A DNA stretch of 54,332 nt from Phoronis australis (lineage: Eukaryota > Phoronida > Phoronidae): contig NMRA01000612.1 in assembly GCA_002633005.1 (NCBI GenBank), forward strand, positions 12,401 through 66,732. The letters are read 5' to 3'. The translations under genes were made by a program, and so were the position numbers. Positions 13,001 to 20,783 of this stretch are shown piece after piece. Position 1 is the stretch's first letter. Every line of letters begins with the position of its first letter. The notes beneath the pieces are model-generated. The model did not search any database, was not told where the DNA came from, and worked only from the letters and a program-made list of their open reading frames with translations.

Positions 13001-16000
13001 CACTTGATGGGAATACGTAGATTATGTTTTGCTTACAAACGACATGGGAATTGTAATTTTTTTGTGAACAGGTGTTATAAGCTGAGAAGAACCAGCTATA
13101 AGAATTAGGAAAGTTATGATGAAAAACTACTTCTATGAACGTCGCAACGTATTCTAGAGCTTTAATTTTCTCACCATCTTGCTTCACCACAAAAACTCAG
13201 AACAAACGGCAAGGACATTACAATTGCCGACAGTTGTGTTACTAAAGAGTGCAAGAATTTTGAGAGCAGGATGTTTGTTTATTATCAAGAACTTTATGAA
13301 GTTGTATGAGTCAACTTTGACTACTTTGGGGAACATTAATGTTCATAATTTGCAAGTGTTTCCAGTTCTATGATTACCCAATTGTTGTAGGTTTTTGAAA
13401 ATCCTTCAACTCATTGTGCTAGAGCCTGGAAATGCTTTCAAGACATTTCTTCCAAATATTATAGCCATTTGTATGGAACAGATTTACCCAATTGTTGCAG
13501 AGGTATGTATGATCAATTGTATTAGGGATATTGTTAATCTTCTTGGATTTTATTCAAAAATATACACCTTTTGTATGAAGTTGTAATCAAACCTCGTTAC
13601 AACATTCATCAAGGGAATTTTGTATATAGTGTTGCTATTCACATTCTTAACAGGATATGTCGTTTGAGTTTTGATTGTATCTTTATTTTTTTTTTTAGCT
13701 TCATCTTAAATGCTTTATATATGCACCAAATGTGCTATTTGGAACTACTGCCATTAATTTCAATAACATGACAAACACGCCTTCTGCAGTTTTGAGCATC
13801 CGATTTCTCTTTAGTTTGTGGGCCGATTTGCATGAAGTTTTATGGTCCATGGCTAAGGTAACGGTGTACCAGGTTTTTTTGTGTTGTATATGGGTGTATA
13901 TTGCCGTCATCTCTGTGCGTCTGGCATCTGCAGCTGTATCTCATAAACCTCTCCCAGGATCTTGATGAGATTTGGCAGATGTGTTCCTATTAAGCGGACT
14001 ACCGGTTTGTCGCCTAGTTTTTTATGTTTACCTCTGTGTCTTGGAGGTCCTCAACGGATTAGCATAAAATTTGTCATCTATTAGTGAGGTGATGCTATCC
14101 TTGTGTTTTTGGATGGAAGCTAGAAGCACGCCATTTGCGGTGCATTTGTGGCAAATTTCAGCGCTCCGCATTGCTCTTGTTTCAAAAAAGGATGTACCGT
14201 CAATTGACCTATCGCCAGGATTTTGAATAACGGCTTAACTGACCAATCAGGACGCAGCATTCTTGACACACCTTTGTTTCCAAGTGGCCATTTTACCCGA
14301 CAAACAACCCGTTGCCAGGTAAAACTTATTGTTTGTTTGTCGACATTGCGCAAGGGGCGGAGCTTGTGATAGCTCAATTAATATCAAAGACTTGAAACAT
14401 CTTTTTGAAAAAGGATTTTGATGACTGATTTCCCTTTGTTTGAGAGTAAAGAAAAAATATGAGACACGTTTCCGTGCGCATGGACAGTAAAAACATATGG
14501 TCCAAGTTACGCGCAGTTTTGATTTTCATGTGCCCGCATGTGTATACGTGGGTGCATACTGCAGTCATCACTGTCTGGGTGTCTTGCATTCAGGGTCTGA
14601 TGTATTTCTTAACCCCCCCCATAGGATTTTCATGAAGTGAAGTTCAGATGACAAGGACTTTTGGACAGATCAGACTACTGTTGTACAACCTAGTGGAAAT
14701 TTTGGTTCATTTTTTGGTGTTTGCCACTCCATCAGCTAAATGGTTTGAATGATCATAATGAATTTAGGATGTGTTCCTATTGATAAGAGTATGGCTGATG
14801 TATGCCGCCCTTACTGGATTTAAGGGATTGTTGGGGAATTTGATGGTTACGTTCATGTTTGCAAAAACATGGCTTACGTCAATTTCTAACTACTTCTGTG
14901 CCCCCTCACGGCAATTTTACCTTTTTTCGTATGCCTCTGTACCTATTAAGGCTCTTGGTGGAATGTCACGAAATTTTCACACGTCTTTCTGGAAAGGAGA
15001 AAGCACCTACCCAATTTTATACAGCTCTGGCATGTTGTGCACTCCCAAGTGGCAATTGTGCATTTTATCTCCATTTTTGTCATTCTTCTTTCTTTCTGGT
15101 TAACAATTTTTCAAATTGTTTGAAGGTGTTTCTATTGATGGAAAGCTGACACGTGTATTTTAATGGACTGTTTTGACAACTGCTGGTGGCAGTTTCATTT
15201 TTTGTGTTTGCCTCAGTTTCTTCCAAGTTTAATGAAGGATCTTCATGAAGTTCCTCACTCAACTAATCCATATATCTTTGCCATTTGTTATCCACATGAT
15301 GGATATATATTAGTCCTCCATGGTGCTCTTGTTTAGAAATTCATGTTCATATCAAAAATTGTGACAATTTTTATAAAAAATGGCAGGCAAATGATTATGA
15401 ATGATTGCATGAAGTTTTAAGACAAGAATTAAGATTTCAATCATTGAGGATTCAGGTTTTCCTTTATGTGGTGAAAATGGGTATTTATGAGGTTATTACA
15501 TTTAAAAGTACTTCACAAAGGCCGACAATTGACTTTAGCTAATTGGATACCTTCATTATCAAGGGTTACACTTCTTTAAGTATCTTCAAATACAACTTGT
15601 CAATCCATGAAGTCATATATTTTTCAAAATTCATGATGGTCACAGAAACCTGCTGTGCTCACGAAATGTATGCCTTACTCTATGCAATTTTTTTTTTAAA
15701 ATGTGATTTTCCAAGTTTGATGCAGACTAAATCACAGCTGCCATATACATTACAAATTTCTCAAGAAACTTGAAAATTGTATCTCAGTATTCTATTAGGT
15801 ACAATCAGGTGTCTGGAAAATATTAGCAAGGCCTATTTAGACCAAAAACCCAGGCGTTTAAAATCAAGATCTCGGTCATTTCATTGACCTTAGTTACATA
15901 ATGTTGTATGTGAATAGTGTTAATAGTAAGTGACACAAGATAAACTTTCAACACAGGAACTGTAAATGTATTGAGCTACTTTTGTATGAACTGTTGTTGT

Positions 16001-19000
16001 ATTTTTGATGGTTATGTCTGACACACTCAATTCATTTGAAGCGCTCATCACCAGACATCAAGCTACCCCTATACGAACTGTTACATCAACTATTAACTCA
16101 CAACTGGAGATACTTCTTTAAAAGTTCAATCTTCACTCGATCCAGTCCAGATGAGATCGCACATGAACAACAGTTTGTCGCTATTATGCAGGTATGCAGT
16201 GTGATTACCTGTGAGATCACACAACCATTTGAAAGTTTATACAGATTACATAGACGACTTACGACAGCACTGCTTGAGCTGCTGTGTTGGCTTAACATGT
16301 CATCTTAATGTATTCTATTTTGCATTCTGTTTCTAAAAATGCATTGAAAATGAACTTATGTTTCAAATGAGCTTTTTACAGTTTTTGTATGTGTATTGAA
16401 ATTTTTAGCTAATGCAAGTGGACAATTAAGTTACTCATAAAATGTTTTGCACAAACGTTTATGTAAATCTGGTGTAGCAGTTACAATCTTTCATCTGATC
16501 ATGTGACTTATCTTGTGAACTAAGCACTTTTTGTATAAGTCCTACATTTGTTTTTCAGTCCTTTGGCCAGTCTTTCCTGCAGTCTGATATTGCTATATTT
16601 AAGCATAATCTAGAAGCTCTAGAAAGCCTGAATGAAAAGTGGAAACTTTACCAGAAGGTGAGTTTTTAATACTGGTTAATTATGGTGAATGCCTGTGTGT
16701 TGTTACTTAAGCCAACTTCCTGAATGTTTTAAAGCATAAATCAATTATATGTGTAATTAACATGTACCCATGAAGACCCCACCCTTACTACAGTTGTAGC
16801 AGAGTATTTGATGCTGCACTGTACATGCCAGAACAAATTATGAAAATTCCTTTTGCATTAAAACGTGTAGCTCATGAGAAAGTGTCTTGCGAAACTCTTT
16901 GCGCATGAAATAATAGAGAGGCAATTTAGTTTTTATGCGTTTTGAGGTTGCAAGTTCAATAAATCTTGCATCAGTCTGATCTAACTGGACCAAGAGATCT
17001 CATCGGAGTTGAGTGATATCCGACTTATCTGATGGGCCGTTTGGTCTACTGGAATAAATCCTCCACAAAACATGCCGGGTTAAAATGATGTCTCTTGAAC
17101 ATTTTCTCACGTGCATGTTGGGAAGTGTTTGATATATATGCTCACATAGATGTTCTATTTCTGTGCAACATTTATGCATGGAATCAAATATTTTAATGAT
17201 GTGCAGGTGATTCAGTTCACAAGTTCTTCCCATCTGGAGGAATGTCTGGGGGTGTCTTAAATGTGGGTCAGGACTGCGTGTCAACTGTTGTGGTATGCTG
17301 TCTTTGGCTAAGTTTTGTCTAAATTTGAGGCTTATTGGAAGAGATTAGTAATAGAACGGACTCCGACTTCATTGAAATGAGGCAGATTATGTTAAATGAT
17401 TCGTGCATTTTCTACAAGCTGTGCAAAATCCAGCTTAAGAACTCCATCTTGTATGTAGGGCGTTATTAAAGACTCTATGTAAGAACAACTGTTCAGTGGA
17501 ACTTTGTGCGAGTTGAGCACAATTGTAACTTATTTGTGTCCAACTTGTGCGAGTTTTAATTGTATTTAATTTGATAGGGTTGATCTGGTGACTTCATGAT
17601 CAAGCGTGTACTATTTAATTCATTTGCTATTTCACTCATGTTGTAATGTGCCTCTAGACATTTCTTTGGTGGGAAACTGAAATTATAACTACAGTCCAAC
17701 TACATTACAAGGAACCCTCCTGAGACTTTTGTGAAGGATTGTATTATACCAATTCAAAGTGTATACTGTGCAGTTGGCTTGGGACTTGTGGAATGTTACA
17801 ACATAAGCAGCCAGACACTATAATCCAGGTTTGTTGTTACAAGGTTGGACAGTTGTGAACTTTTCTGTTGTCAGGAAATATTCAAAAACATGATGCTCAA
17901 CCAGTTCCTCAGTGTCCTAGTACAAGTGCTCATCCACAAGTCACATGACCTGCTGCAGGAGGAAATTGGCATCACTGTATATAACATGGCATCTGTGGAT
18001 TTTGATTTGTTCTACCAGAACTTTCTGTCCCACTTTCTGATGAACTGTGAAGGCTTGGATTCAAATCAGAAAACTTTGTTGGCACGAAACATCAAAACAG
18101 ATAATGTGAGTAATTTGTTTAATTTGGTGTGGAAATGACAGAAACATGGCACAAAAATGGTGAAGCTCGACTTAATGTTTGTGGCTACAATAATTTAGGC
18201 AAATGTAGTACTATGTACTCCAAAAAATAAATATTAGTTGTGTCAAGAGTCTTTATAAAACAAAAAATCAAGCAATTTGTCACAACTTTGTCGCCACTCT
18301 TACTCAGAAATTTAGCCATGTTCCAGGTTTAAGTCATTAAAATATATATCTGAACACATACGAATACACCATTGTCTGCAGTGATGCATCCTAATCAACC
18401 ACAGGCCAAAGTTAACGTAAATCACGCACAGCATTTACATCCAAGCGATCTACCTATTTCTAGTTCATTTACCGACTAATAATCAATTTTAGTTATTTTA
18501 CTGTCTGCCATCCAGCGGACATTAGGCAACAGTAGCTATGTTCAGTGGGTGGTGACAGATTGCACAGGTTACGATCCATGGAAACCTTTACATCAACCGG
18601 TACATCAAACAACCCTCAAGAGTCAAGATTAATACTTGTTTGAAATGGGGGACTTGCAACAAAATTAGTATTGTTTTGTGTATTCTGGCTAAACTAGGGT
18701 AGAAAGATTTATGTTAAAAACGCTAAGTAATTTTCTTGTACTGATATTACGCGTCAGTTGTCTAAAATTTGCTAAAATTGCCATCACCAATCAAAATTAT
18801 CCCAAAATGAACGAGGTCAATTTTACAGAAGCTGCTAGTTTTTCAAGCTAAAAACGTTTCAGTTTATTAATCATTCCACCTAGTAAGCTGTGTCACAAAA
18901 TCTCTGAAATGACATATTCCCACTTTTCCCATGTTCTCATGCAGTCTCTCTTGAGCTGTTTGAGTGTTGACTTCATCCTCCTTGTTCGTTTTTGTCATTC

Positions 19001-19374
19001 TTGTTCAAGTTAAGTTTTGATGTAAATTACACAGAAGGCTGTGTGAATTGTGTTTCTATGCAAGTTATACTGATGTTACTATCCATATCATCAAAACTGA
19101 CAGCATTAAGAGGATTGTTGGAGAGCAGTGGGTTGTTATTAGTCAGGGCAAGTTTTTTTGTTTCTTATAAATGTCCCTCGTGACAGAGGCGATTGAGCAA
19201 TGTTGAAACAAATGTGGAAATATTTCCTTTGTGGAAATGACAGGTTAACTGCTTTCACTTGTACATTTGCAGGACTTACCGTCTTTCACGCAAAGTATCC
19301 ATCGATTTGTCAATGACATCCGATACTATAGACTGTGTAACAGTAGTCTTCCATCTGGATCTGTCAAGTTATAA
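825..19374 (+). CDS. XPO6: Exportin-6 (XPO6), 20 exons, N-terminus outside window
   Basis: Exportin-6 is a RanGTP-dependent importin-beta-superfamily transport receptor that exports actin-profilin complexes from the nucleus. Splicing exons 825-1022, 2031-2190, 2934-3068, 3989-4418, 4665-4791, 5099-5317, 5698-5790, 6284-6513, 7121-7213, 9596-9746, 10486-10632, 11194-11383, 11763-11918, 12367-12481, 12932-12991, 13391-13502, 16042-16191, 16559-16657, 17875-18105 and 19273-19374 gives 3,198 nt, i.e. 1,065 codons plus TAA, with every junction GT-AG and phase-compatible. The product follows vertebrate XPO6 (about 1,125 aa) almost end to end, e.g. TSEELACPREDLSVARKEEL, LQEEIGI.VYNMASVDFD and the C-terminal RYYRLCN..LP.G.VKL. 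About 70 N-terminal residues, including most of the importin-beta N-terminal region, are upstream of the window. Introns hold minisatellites and a CTCF-motif-bearing repeat family. The gene converges on the MEI1-like gene. Confidence 0.97.
2031..2190 (+). CDS. XPO6: XPO6 exon w2
   Basis: Acceptor CCACTTCAG ends at 2030; donor GTAACT at 2191. It starts in phase 0 and leaves one base. Contains the highly conserved TSEELACPREDLSVARKEEL, the clearest exportin-6 signature in the window. Confidence 0.97.
2544..2979. repeat. 108-bp tandem array, 4 copies, containing an XPO6 splice acceptor
   Basis: CTGCAGGACTAGACTCTC starts at 2544, 2652, 2760 and 2868 (period exactly 108), and the next CTGC at 2976 lies in the true exon. 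Each unit carries the pyrimidine tract, TGTTGACAG acceptor and the first 38-45 nt of XPO6 exon w3. Only the last copy continues into the rest of the exon. The acceptor is intact in copies 1, 3 and 4 (AG at 2608-2609, 2824-2825, 2932-2933) but mutated to ACACAA in copy 2. Units are nearly identical, so the expansion is recent. Confidence 0.97.
2934..3068 (+). CDS. XPO6: XPO6 exon w3, flanked by two splice-site minisatellites
   Basis: Acceptor TTGACAG ends at 2933 and donor GTATAG starts at 3069; phase 1 to 1. Encodes TLDSILEKHLHLVTATPPPSPTHGESG and a Ser/Thr-rich stretch; TATPPPSPT.GESG is conserved with vertebrate exportin-6. The first 38 nt are repeated three times upstream, and the last bases plus the donor seed the downstream 35-bp array. 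A cryptic donor (CTG|GTAACT, exon side ending at 2971) lies inside the exon. Confidence 0.95.
3061..3443. repeat. 35-bp minisatellite, about 11 copies, containing an XPO6 splice donor
   Basis: ATAGAATGTGTGTTAG recurs from 3071 every 35 bp to 3421. The first unit begins with the end of exon w3 (TCATTCAG|GTATAG). In most later copies the donor GT has become CT (CATTCAGCTATAG); the copy near 3308 keeps a donor-like CAG|GTACAG. One unit contains a perfect TGACGTCA, which looks incidental. Confidence 0.97.
3989..4418 (+). CDS. XPO6: XPO6 exon w4 (largest exon)
   Basis: Acceptor TGTTACAG ends at 3988; donor GTATGT at 4419. It enters with one base carried in and leaves two. Encodes SILSNMFKSPS..., CLSHLFSWIPLSSTIT, and NELLSKNCVPQEFQDFLLQM. 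GC content is visibly higher than in the flanking introns. All motifs align in order with vertebrate exportin-6. Confidence 0.97.
4665..4791 (+). CDS. XPO6: XPO6 exon w5
   Basis: Acceptor TTTTGCAG ends at 4664; donor GTAATT at 4792. Two bases are carried in (AA|T = Asn) and it ends in phase 0. Encodes YVEKFTEFLRLFVSIHLRRF and LLFKYTFKQ, both conserved in exportin-6. The following intron has a single CTCF-like GCACCTAGTGGC at about 4863-4874. Confidence 0.96.
5099..5317 (+). CDS. XPO6: XPO6 exon w6
   Basis: Acceptor CTTTTCCAG ends at 5098; donor GTAGGT at 5318. Exactly 73 codons, phase 0. Encodes EGYFACLEIWTVFLDYLSTK and the acidic LDELDDETVDDD that closes this segment in vertebrate exportin-6 as well. 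Confidence 0.96.
5698..5790 (+). CDS. XPO6: XPO6 exon w7
   Basis: Acceptor TTTTCTAG ends at 5697; donor GTGAGT at 5791. 31 codons, phase 0. Encodes ETEWQHFLRMSVEVLAHISE, matching the TEWQ..LRQSLEVVA segment of the family. The next introns (5791-6283 and 6514-7120) show nothing I can name. Confidence 0.95.
6284..6513 (+). CDS. XPO6: XPO6 exon w8
   Basis: Acceptor TTATTTCAG ends at 6283; donor GTAGTG at 6514. Phase 0 in, two bases out. Encodes VYLGLEQH..., LHCSLHDLSSLLQALGRMAE and FAGRFNNAKTVV; the RLHCSLRDLSSLLQA motif is diagnostic for exportin-6. Confidence 0.97.
7121..7213 (+). CDS. XPO6: XPO6 exon w9
   Basis: Acceptor TCTCTTTAG ends at 7120; donor GTAAGT at 7214. Phase 2 to 2. Encodes LVKLTEYGTRLKLYDLKTAA and the start of the V-HAQSLAA motif completed in the next exon. 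The 2.4-kb intron that follows carries the 7.2-8.9 kb repeat array. Confidence 0.96.
7240..8880 (+). repeat. About 1.6-kb repeat element with internal 440-450 bp tandem units (copy A)
   Basis: The left end is near TGGGTGCATATTGCC (about 7250) and the right end near CGCTCCGCATTGCAGTTG (about 8855-8872). Between them, segments ending GCCCCCTAGTGGCAATTT occur at 7398, 7838 and 8290; CGCCACCTAGTG(A/G)C at 7541, 7981 and 8771 with a degenerate copy at 8431; and TGCCTC.T(A/G)GTGGCAG-like sites at 7701, 8143 and 8592. The period is 440, then 450, then a shortened 337-339 bp unit. Similar ends close a 0.3-kb copy at 13.87-14.19 kb, so this looks like a mobile, probably non-autonomous family with a variable internal repeat. 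I cannot assign it to a named superfamily. Confidence 0.85.
7398..8783 (-). promoter_or_regulatory. Cluster of about 11 CTCF-like motifs in the repeat array
   Basis: On the minus strand GCCCCCTAGTGG reads CCACTAGGGGGC and GCCACCTAGTGG reads CCACTAGGTGGC, both exact fits to the classical CTCF core CCASYAGRKGGC. Exact cores are at 7398-7409, 7838-7849, 8290-8301 and 8772-8783; one- or two-mismatch sites lie near 7541, 7701, 7981, 8143, 8431, 8592 and 8627. All have the same orientation. Binding is inference from motif only. Confidence 0.5.
9596..9746 (+). CDS. XPO6: XPO6 exon w10
   Basis: Acceptor TGTTTGCAG ends at 9595; donor GTACGT at 9747. Enters with two bases carried in (GT|G = Val), leaves in phase 0. 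Encodes HAQSLAAIKAYAHWLAQFY and ISTIIDAVVPLFSKD, matching HAQSLAALQAYSHWLAQ of vertebrates. Confidence 0.96.
10486..10632 (+). CDS. XPO6: XPO6 exon w11
   Basis: Acceptor AATGTTTAG ends at 10485; donor GTTTGT at 10633. 49 codons, phase 0. Encodes VPEKVLLSAAHLLLSVLLTV RPSYL (two blocks), aligning with the family's KLLLSACHLLVSL..TVRP segment. The correct frame differs from the longest open frame here. Confidence 0.93.
11194..11383 (+). CDS. XPO6: XPO6 exon w12
   Basis: Acceptor TCATTTCAG ends at 11193; donor GTGTGT at 11384. Phase 0 in, one base out. Encodes VQLLIYRSLSHYLLLPWPNL SEENQ; the LLLPWPNL motif is shared with vertebrate exportin-6. The flanking introns (10633-11193 and 11384-11762) hold nothing recognised. 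Confidence 0.95.
11763..11918 (+). CDS. XPO6: XPO6 exon w13
   Basis: Acceptor TTTTTCAG ends at 11762; donor GTAAAT at 11919. Phase 1 to 1. Encodes LVESLSGEVVKTKQICFGSL and LSLFPIYIHQP, matching EDIVENISGESTKSRQICY...LALFPAFIHQ. Confidence 0.94.
12367..12481 (+). CDS. XPO6: XPO6 exon w14
   Basis: Acceptor TGTTACAG ends at 12366; donor GTTAGT at 12482. Phase 1 to 2. Encodes FFLAMFQGLRVQMGVSFTEQ IIQTFLSMF, nearly identical to the GLRVQMGVPFTEQIIQTFL block of vertebrate exportin-6. Confidence 0.97.
12811..12840. repeat. 10-bp tandem repeat, 3 copies
   Basis: TTGATTCACG/T is repeated three times in the intron between XPO6 exons w14 and w15. No function is evident. Confidence 0.85.
12932..12991 (+). 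CDS. XPO6: XPO6 exon w15 (60-nt microexon)
   Basis: Acceptor TTCTTTAG ends at 12931; donor GTGAGT at 12992. Phase 2 to 2. Encodes REQLAETILHESSAGFKVIE (with borrowed bases), matching REQLAESILHEGSTGCRVVE. Too short to stand out as an open frame. Confidence 0.95.
13391..13502 (+). CDS. XPO6: XPO6 exon w16
   Basis: Acceptor TTGTTGTAG ends at 13390; donor GTATGT at 13503. Two bases carried in, ends in phase 0. Encodes FLKILQLIVLEPGNAFKTFL and IAICMEQIYPIVAE, both conserved in exportin-6. Confidence 0.96.
13870..14185 (+). repeat. Short copy (B) of the intron repeat family
   Basis: GGGTGTATATTGCC.TCATCTCTGT near 13891 and GATCTTGATGAGATTTGGCA near 13960 match copy A's left end. GAAGCACGCCATTTGCGGTG and CGCTCCGCATTGC (14124-14174) match its right end. 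The internal array is nearly absent, leaving about 310 bp. Same orientation as copy A, in the intron between exons w16 and w17. Confidence 0.75.
14541..15260 (+). repeat. Degenerate copy (C) of the intron repeat family
   Basis: GTGGGTGCATACTGCAGTCA (14549) recalls the left end of copies A and B. Degraded CTAGTGG-type segments follow at about 14687, 14891, 15047 and 15183, spaced roughly 140-200 bp. Long overlapping open frames here are by-products of repeat composition, not exons. The rest of the intron to 16041 is unremarkable. Confidence 0.6.
16042..16191 (+). CDS. XPO6: XPO6 exon w17
   Basis: Acceptor TTTGAAG ends at 16041, with a weak pyrimidine tract; donor GTATGC at 16192. 50 codons, phase 0. 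Encodes RSSPDIKLPLYELLHQLLTH NWRYFFKSS, matching RPSPDVKAELFELLFRTLHHNWRYFFKS. The open frame runs on into the intron but identity stops at AIMQ. Confidence 0.95.
16559..16657 (+). CDS. XPO6: XPO6 exon w18
   Basis: Acceptor GTTTTTCAG ends at 16558; donor GTGAGT at 16658. 33 codons, phase 0. Encodes SFGQSFLQSDIAIFKHNLEA LESL, matching AFGQSFLQPDIHLFKQNLFYLETLN. The 1.2-kb intron after it shows nothing recognised. Confidence 0.95.
17875..18105 (+). CDS. XPO6: XPO6 exon w19
   Basis: Acceptor TGTTGTCAG ends at 17874; donor GTGAGT at 18106. 77 codons, phase 0. Encodes FLSVLVQVLIHKSHDLLQEE IGITVYNMASVDFD, one of the most conserved exportin-6 segments. The intron 18106-19272 holds nothing I can name. 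Confidence 0.97.
19273..19374 (+). CDS. XPO6: XPO6 exon w20 with stop codon
   Basis: Acceptor CATTTGCAG ends at 19272. Encodes DLPSFTQSIHRFVNDIRYYR LCNSSLPSGSVKL then TAA at 19372-19374, the same C-terminus as vertebrate exportin-6. The longest open frame here is in another frame; the true one is fixed by the protein match and by phase. Confidence 0.96.
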   Translation, partial: DLPSFTQSIHRFVNDIRYYRLCNSSLPSGSVKL

Positions 19375-20471
19375 TGGAACAAACATGTGGAATCTGTTTG
19401 AGGTTTGTGATTACAAAGGACAACTGGCCAGAACAATTTTCCTTATGTGCTGTATTCTGGATTGACACAAACTGAGAAATTGTCATCACTAGAAGTAACT
19501 TGTAAGCTTGAATGTGCTCATTTTTGTTAACTGTTAAATTGTGTCAAGACCTTGTTTTGTTATTGCCGTGTATGTTTGGCAACTTTACTTGAGAGCAGTT
19601 GTGCAAATGTCTATTTTTGCATAAGTATAATAAATAGTCATTTAATGCAACTTAATAAATTATACACGTTAACACTAATAAGGCTTGTTATTAAGAATCT
19701 TTTTCTTCGTTCTCTACTTGCATCATGCAGACAATAATTCCCTCAATGTTACTATAACTGTGGTAAGGAACACAACGTTGATACATGTAGAACAATAATC
19801 CACTTATGTACACTGGCTACAAAACATTATTCAGTATTCAAGAAATGCATATTGTAGGGCTTTTCCCACAGACTCAATTGTTTGTGAGTGAAATTTTACA
19901 AAGGATACCTCAGATGATAGCCAATACACTTCTTTTGTATGTGCTCCAATGATTGGTACTTTGTCTTCAATGCTTGATTATGTTTATGTGTTGAACTCAA
20001 GAGCTGAAAGATAAATTTCAAATTGTCCCTGTTCACAGTAACATGTTGCTTCCATTTCTATTGCAACTAAGAAAGTTTTGCGTTAATTGACAATATCAAC
20101 TGATCAAGATCAGATTGACATCTACTGAGTGAAGGTAGAGGTGCTTCTATTGTGAAGTGGCTGTGAAGCACATTTCATGAATAAGTGTTGTATAGTGTTA
20201 CAATGGGAGACTTTGGTGATGGTAATGAATACAGACTTCTTTTTTTAATAATTGAATAAATTGAGAACAGAAAGCACTCATTCAGCATGGGGCATCCGTG
20301 GACCCACATGATCAGCTGAATTCACACATTTCAACGGCTAGGACCATTGTCACACTGGTGTTACCTTATAAATTTGAAGTCGCTCATTTTTAAGAATTTC
20401 ACGAAATGTCTTCAGTCCCAGTGGAATAGTCATCGTTGCTTCATAAAAACACAAATGGATTTTCATTCCTC
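19375..20471. other. Convergent intergenic gap: XPO6 and MEI1-like 3' ends
   Basis: AATAAA hexamers at 19629-19634 and 19654-19659 are candidate XPO6 polyadenylation signals about 255-280 bp past the stop. For the opposing gene only ATTAAA (minus strand, 20244-20249) is seen, about 225 bp past its stop. The two 3' UTRs are therefore separated by a few hundred bases at most and could overlap. No other gene is visible. Confidence 0.55.
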
Positions 20472-20783
20472 TTAAGGATATGTTTGGAGGTGATGTTGAA
20501 TTTGTTTGTAGCATCTGATGAGTTTTTGTAGATAGCCAGTGCTTAGGTTGTACAAGGAAACCATATCCCTGCTACATTCAACCTCAAACTCCATCATAAG
20601 TCCAGTACTTGTGACAGTATCGAATTTATAAGAATTAATCAAATGCATCTTCAACCTTTTCATTACCTTCTGAACTGTTGCAGTTTTCAAAGAAGCATTT
20701 TGTGTGCTGTTGTCCTCCAAGAGGTATTGAACTAAGCTATCCAAGTCCTCTTCAGTGAGTACAGAGGCACCGTAGGATACAAT
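20472..20783 (-). CDS. MEI1: MEI1-like exon m23 with stop codon
   Basis: Acceptor TTCATCACAG lies at 20793-20784. Encodes IVSYGASVLTEEDLDSLVQY ... ending HHLQTYP, TAA at 20474-20472. 104 codons including stop, phase 0. Terminal helical segment; no known motif seen. Confidence 0.9.
   Translation of the reverse strand: MVSYGASVLTEEDLDSLVQYLLEDNSTQNASLKTATVQKVMKRLKMHLINSYKFDTVTSTGLMMEFEVECSRDMVSLYNLSTGYLQKLIRCYKQIQHHLQTYP

Noticed and set aside
14771-15149. Overlapping plus-strand open frames of about 100 residues
   Set aside because: They lie in degenerate repeat copy C within an XPO6 intron and have no splice signals or family resemblance.
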